A stretch of 7,819 nucleotides of DNA, from positions 1-7,819 of the forward strand of contig DGEQ01000056.1 of the NCBI GenBank assembly GCA_002386045.1, in the 5' to 3' direction. The translations under genes and the position numbers were made by a program. The DNA is from Hungateiclostridiaceae bacterium UBA3922 (GTDB lineage: Bacteria; Bacillota; Clostridia; Acetivibrionales; DTU013). Shown in pieces: positions 6,205-7,819 of the stretch (position 1 is the first letter of the stretch; each line of letters opens with the position of its first letter). The notes beneath the pieces were generated by a model. It was not told where the DNA came from. It worked only from the letters and a program-made list of their open reading frames with translations, and made no database searches.

Positions 6205-7455
6205 ATGGACAAGAGTTTTGCACCTGCTCCCAGGTTCAACCGCTGGATCCCTGTTGCGGCGAGTATCGCCATACAGCTGTGCATGGGTACGGCGTATATC
6301 TGGAGCGTATTCCAGTCCTACCTCATAGTCAGTCCGTCAACGCCGGATGCCTTGTTCAACTGGCCTGCATCTTACGGGACACTGGCCTATTCGCTGCTCC
6401 TTGGGCTGTTGACGGTGGGAAGCACCATCGGAGGCAAACTGCAGGAAAGGATGACGCCGAGGATGGTGGTTATTGCAGCCGGTGTCGTGCTTGGCTCGGG
6501 ATTCTTCCTGGTCAGGTTCATCACCGAATCGACACCGTGGCTGCTCTGGTTGACTTATGGCATAATGGGCGGTATCGGGATGGGAATGGCCTATACTACG
6601 ACGATCGCATGCTGCCAGAAATGGTTCCCGGACAAAAGAGGACTTGTGACAGGTATAATCGTCGCGGCCCTCGGGTTCGGCGGGCTTGTGTTCACGCCCG
6701 TCGCCGAAGCACTGATAGCAGCATATGGAGTGCTGGATACGTTCTCGATACTGGGTGTCGTATTCTTCATCGTGAACGTGGCAGGCGCGTTCTGCATCAT
6801 CAACCCGCCGGAAAATTACAGACCCGCTGGATGGACGCCTCCTGCGCAGAAATCGGGCTCTGCCGTGCGCAGCTTCACCCCTTCCGAAGCGGCCAGGACA
6901 CCCCAGTTTTACATGGTCATCATTGCATTCATGTGCGCGACCGCCGCAGGATCGATGATGATACCCATGGCAAAGATACTCGGGCTGCAGCCTGACAGCG
7001 GCCTGACAAATGAAGCGGCCGTTGCCGGCGTCATGATAATATCGTGCTTCAATTCTTTCGGACGCCTATTCTGGGCCGGGCTTTCGGATAAACTTGGCAG
7101 GAAGAGGGTGCTGCTGATACTTCTTGTTATTGCTGCCCTCTCGATAGTTGGAGTCTCATTCACGAAGGGTTACCTGATGCTGGCGTTCATCGCGGTCATA
7201 GGGTTCTCATACGGCGGATTCCTCGGTGTATTCCCGGCACTGACCGCTGATTTCTGGGGAACGAAGAATGTTGCGACGATCTACGGTATGATCCTGCTCG
7301 GGTTCGGTATCGGCGCAGTGGTTTCATCATACGTGGTCGCATACTTCAGCGCAGCCAGGGCGTTCACAACGGCATTCGCCATCGCCGGCGCCGCAGCAGT
7401 CGCAGGATTGGCGATAGTATCGCTGCTGAAGGCTCCTGAAGCAAAGACTGGGTAA
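6205..7455 (+). CDS. MFS transporter, oxalate/formate antiporter (OFA) type
   Basis: This is a 12-helix major facilitator protein of 416 residues in the inner membrane. The family moves small carboxylates (oxalate/formate, lactate, pyruvate) by exchange or with protons. FNRWIPVAASIAIQLCMGTAYIWSVF (11-36) is the typical OFA first helix. GGKLQERMTPR (76-86) is the loop 2-3 motif and GLSDKLGRKR (292-301) its copy in the second half. KWFPDKRGLVTGI (139-151) and the segment ALTADFWGTKNVATIYG (345-361) are characteristic of OFA members. A soluble linker (about 200-232) joins the two six-helix halves. I choose ATG 6205, 8 bases after AAAGGA; the in-frame ATG at 6196 overlaps that site. No oxalate or formate enzyme gene is adjacent, so the substrate is open. 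Confidence 0.9.
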   Translation: MDKSFAPAPRFNRWIPVAASIAIQLCMGTAYIWSVFQSYLIVSPSTPDALFNWPASYGTLAYSLLLGLLTVGSTIGGKLQERMTPRMVVIAAGVVLGSGFFLVRFITESTPWLLWLTYGIMGGIGMGMAYTTTIACCQKWFPDKRGLVTGIIVAALGFGGLVFTPVAEALIAAYGVLDTFSILGVVFFIVNVAGAFCIINPPENYRPAGWTPPAQKSGSAVRSFTPSEAARTPQFYMVIIAFMCATAAGSMMIPMAKILGLQPDSGLTNEAAVAGVMIISCFNSFGRLFWAGLSDKLGRKRVLLILLVIAALSIVGVSFTKGYLMLAFIAVIGFSYGGFLGVFPALTADFWGTKNVATIYGMILLGFGIGAVVSSYVVAYFSAARAFTTAFAIAGAAAVAGLAIVSLLKAPEAKTG

Positions 7456-7474
7456 AAAGACTGAGTGGATTGAA

Positions 7475-7499
7475 AAATCGGGTGCCTGGCACCCGATTT
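7475..7499. terminator. Bidirectional terminator between convergent genes
   Basis: AAATCGGGTGCC (7475-7486) and GGCACCCGATTT (7488-7499) form a perfect 12-bp inverted repeat around one base, folding as a 10-bp stem with a CCTGG loop. T-rich sequence follows on the plus strand (TTTATTTTA) and a T5 run follows on the minus strand. It ends the transporter gene and the CBS gene, whose stop codon starts within the repeat arm. Confidence 0.88.
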
Positions 7500-7819
7500 A
7501 TTTTATGTAGAAATCCAGGATGTCTTCGATGCTGATGACGCCCCGTACGATATCTCCTTCCAGCACCGGCACCGCTATGATGTTGTTTTTTCTCAGCCGT
7601 CTGGCAACGGTAAGCACTTCTTCGTCCACCGAGACGGTGATCACATCTTTTGACATAACCCACTCGACAGGACACTTTTCGATATGGCCAGGTGTGATCA
7701 GGAACCTGTAAATGTCTGCCTTGACGATCATGCCGACCAGCTTCCCGTTCCTGTCCACTACAGGTGCGCCGTTTACCTTCATGCTGCTCATTTTTGCCAA
7801 GGCATCTTCTATCGTATCG
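7498..7819 (-). CDS. CBS-domain-pair protein, C-terminal part
   Basis: This minus-strand gene runs off the right edge, so its start is not in the window. The visible 106 or so residues hold two CBS repeats, which form a Bateman module that binds adenine nucleotides such as AMP, ATP or S-adenosylmethionine to control an attached or partner protein. The first repeat continues from DTIEDALAKMSSMKVNGAPVVDRNGKLVGMI; the second reads PVEWVMSKDVITVSVDEEVL through VPVLEGDIVRGVISIEDILDFY. The protein ends two residues later. An apparent TTG start at 7798-7800 falls inside the first repeat, with family-like sequence before it (DTIEDA), so it is not the real start. It may be a stand-alone CBS protein; anything fused at the N-terminus lies outside the window. 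Confidence 0.85.
   Translation of the reverse strand, partial: DTIEDALAKMSSMKVNGAPVVDRNGKLVGMIVKADIYRFLITPGHIEKCPVEWVMSKDVITVSVDEEVLTVARRLRKNNIIAVPVLEGDIVRGVISIEDILDFYIK

Noticed and set aside
6279..6995. Plus-strand open frame of 238 residues inside the transporter gene
   Set aside because: It is an alternative frame of the MFS gene. Its product is rich in Arg, His and Cys and has no membrane pattern.
7798..7800. TTG as the start codon of the CBS protein
   Set aside because: Upstream codons to the window edge read DTIEDA, typical CBS sequence, so the gene continues beyond the window.
140..7819. A coordinated new defence, secretion or biosynthesis system across the window
   Set aside because: The genes are separated by terminators and their own promoters, belong to common housekeeping or metabolic families, and share no evident pathway.

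Overview
The window looks like chromosomal DNA of a Gram-positive, probably anaerobic Clostridia-type bacterium (phylum Bacillota). This is inferred from strong purine-rich ribosome binding sites (GGGAGG, AAAGGAG), TTG and GTG starts, a sigma/anti-sigma pair whose N-terminus resembles Bacillota anti-sigma proteins, and moderately GC-rich coding DNA that still favours AGG (Arg) and ATA (Ile) codons. No rRNA, tRNA, CRISPR array, insertion sequence or phage gene is visible.

Layout, left to right. (1) Positions 31-75 hold a rho-independent terminator that ends something upstream. (2) Positions 140-2001 are a two-gene operon: an ECF-type sigma factor (TTG start) and a 458-residue single-pass membrane anti-sigma-like protein, overlapping by 4 bases (GTGA) and closed by a terminator at 2064-2110. 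(3) Positions 2118-2245 hold a palindrome and an extended -10 promoter, followed by a nucleoside hydrolase gene (2246-3147) broken by a one-base frameshift in a G run at 2393-2397. (4) Positions 3287-5026 encode a cytoplasmic GH13 alpha-glucosidase-like enzyme with an unusual change in conserved region I. (5) Positions 5242-5865 encode a WrbA-type flavodoxin-like NAD(P)H:quinone oxidoreductase with its own promoter and terminator. (6) Positions 6205-7455 encode an MFS transporter of the oxalate/formate antiporter (OFA) type behind a 339-base leader with a good sigma-A-like promoter. (7) On the minus strand, running off the right edge, is a CBS-domain-pair protein that converges on the transporter; both share a bidirectional terminator at 7475-7499.

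The genes do not form one evident pathway. The sigma/anti-sigma pair is a self-contained regulatory unit that senses something outside the membrane. The nucleoside hydrolase and GH13 enzyme may be co-transcribed and both break glycosidic bonds of small substrates (ribosides and alpha-glucosides). WrbA, the OFA transporter and the CBS protein appear to be separate transcription units. I see no convincing undescribed multi-gene system. The points most worth checking are the frameshift in the nucleoside hydrolase, the His-to-Tyr replacement in the GH13 active-site region, and the long low-complexity insert in the anti-sigma protein's outer domain.
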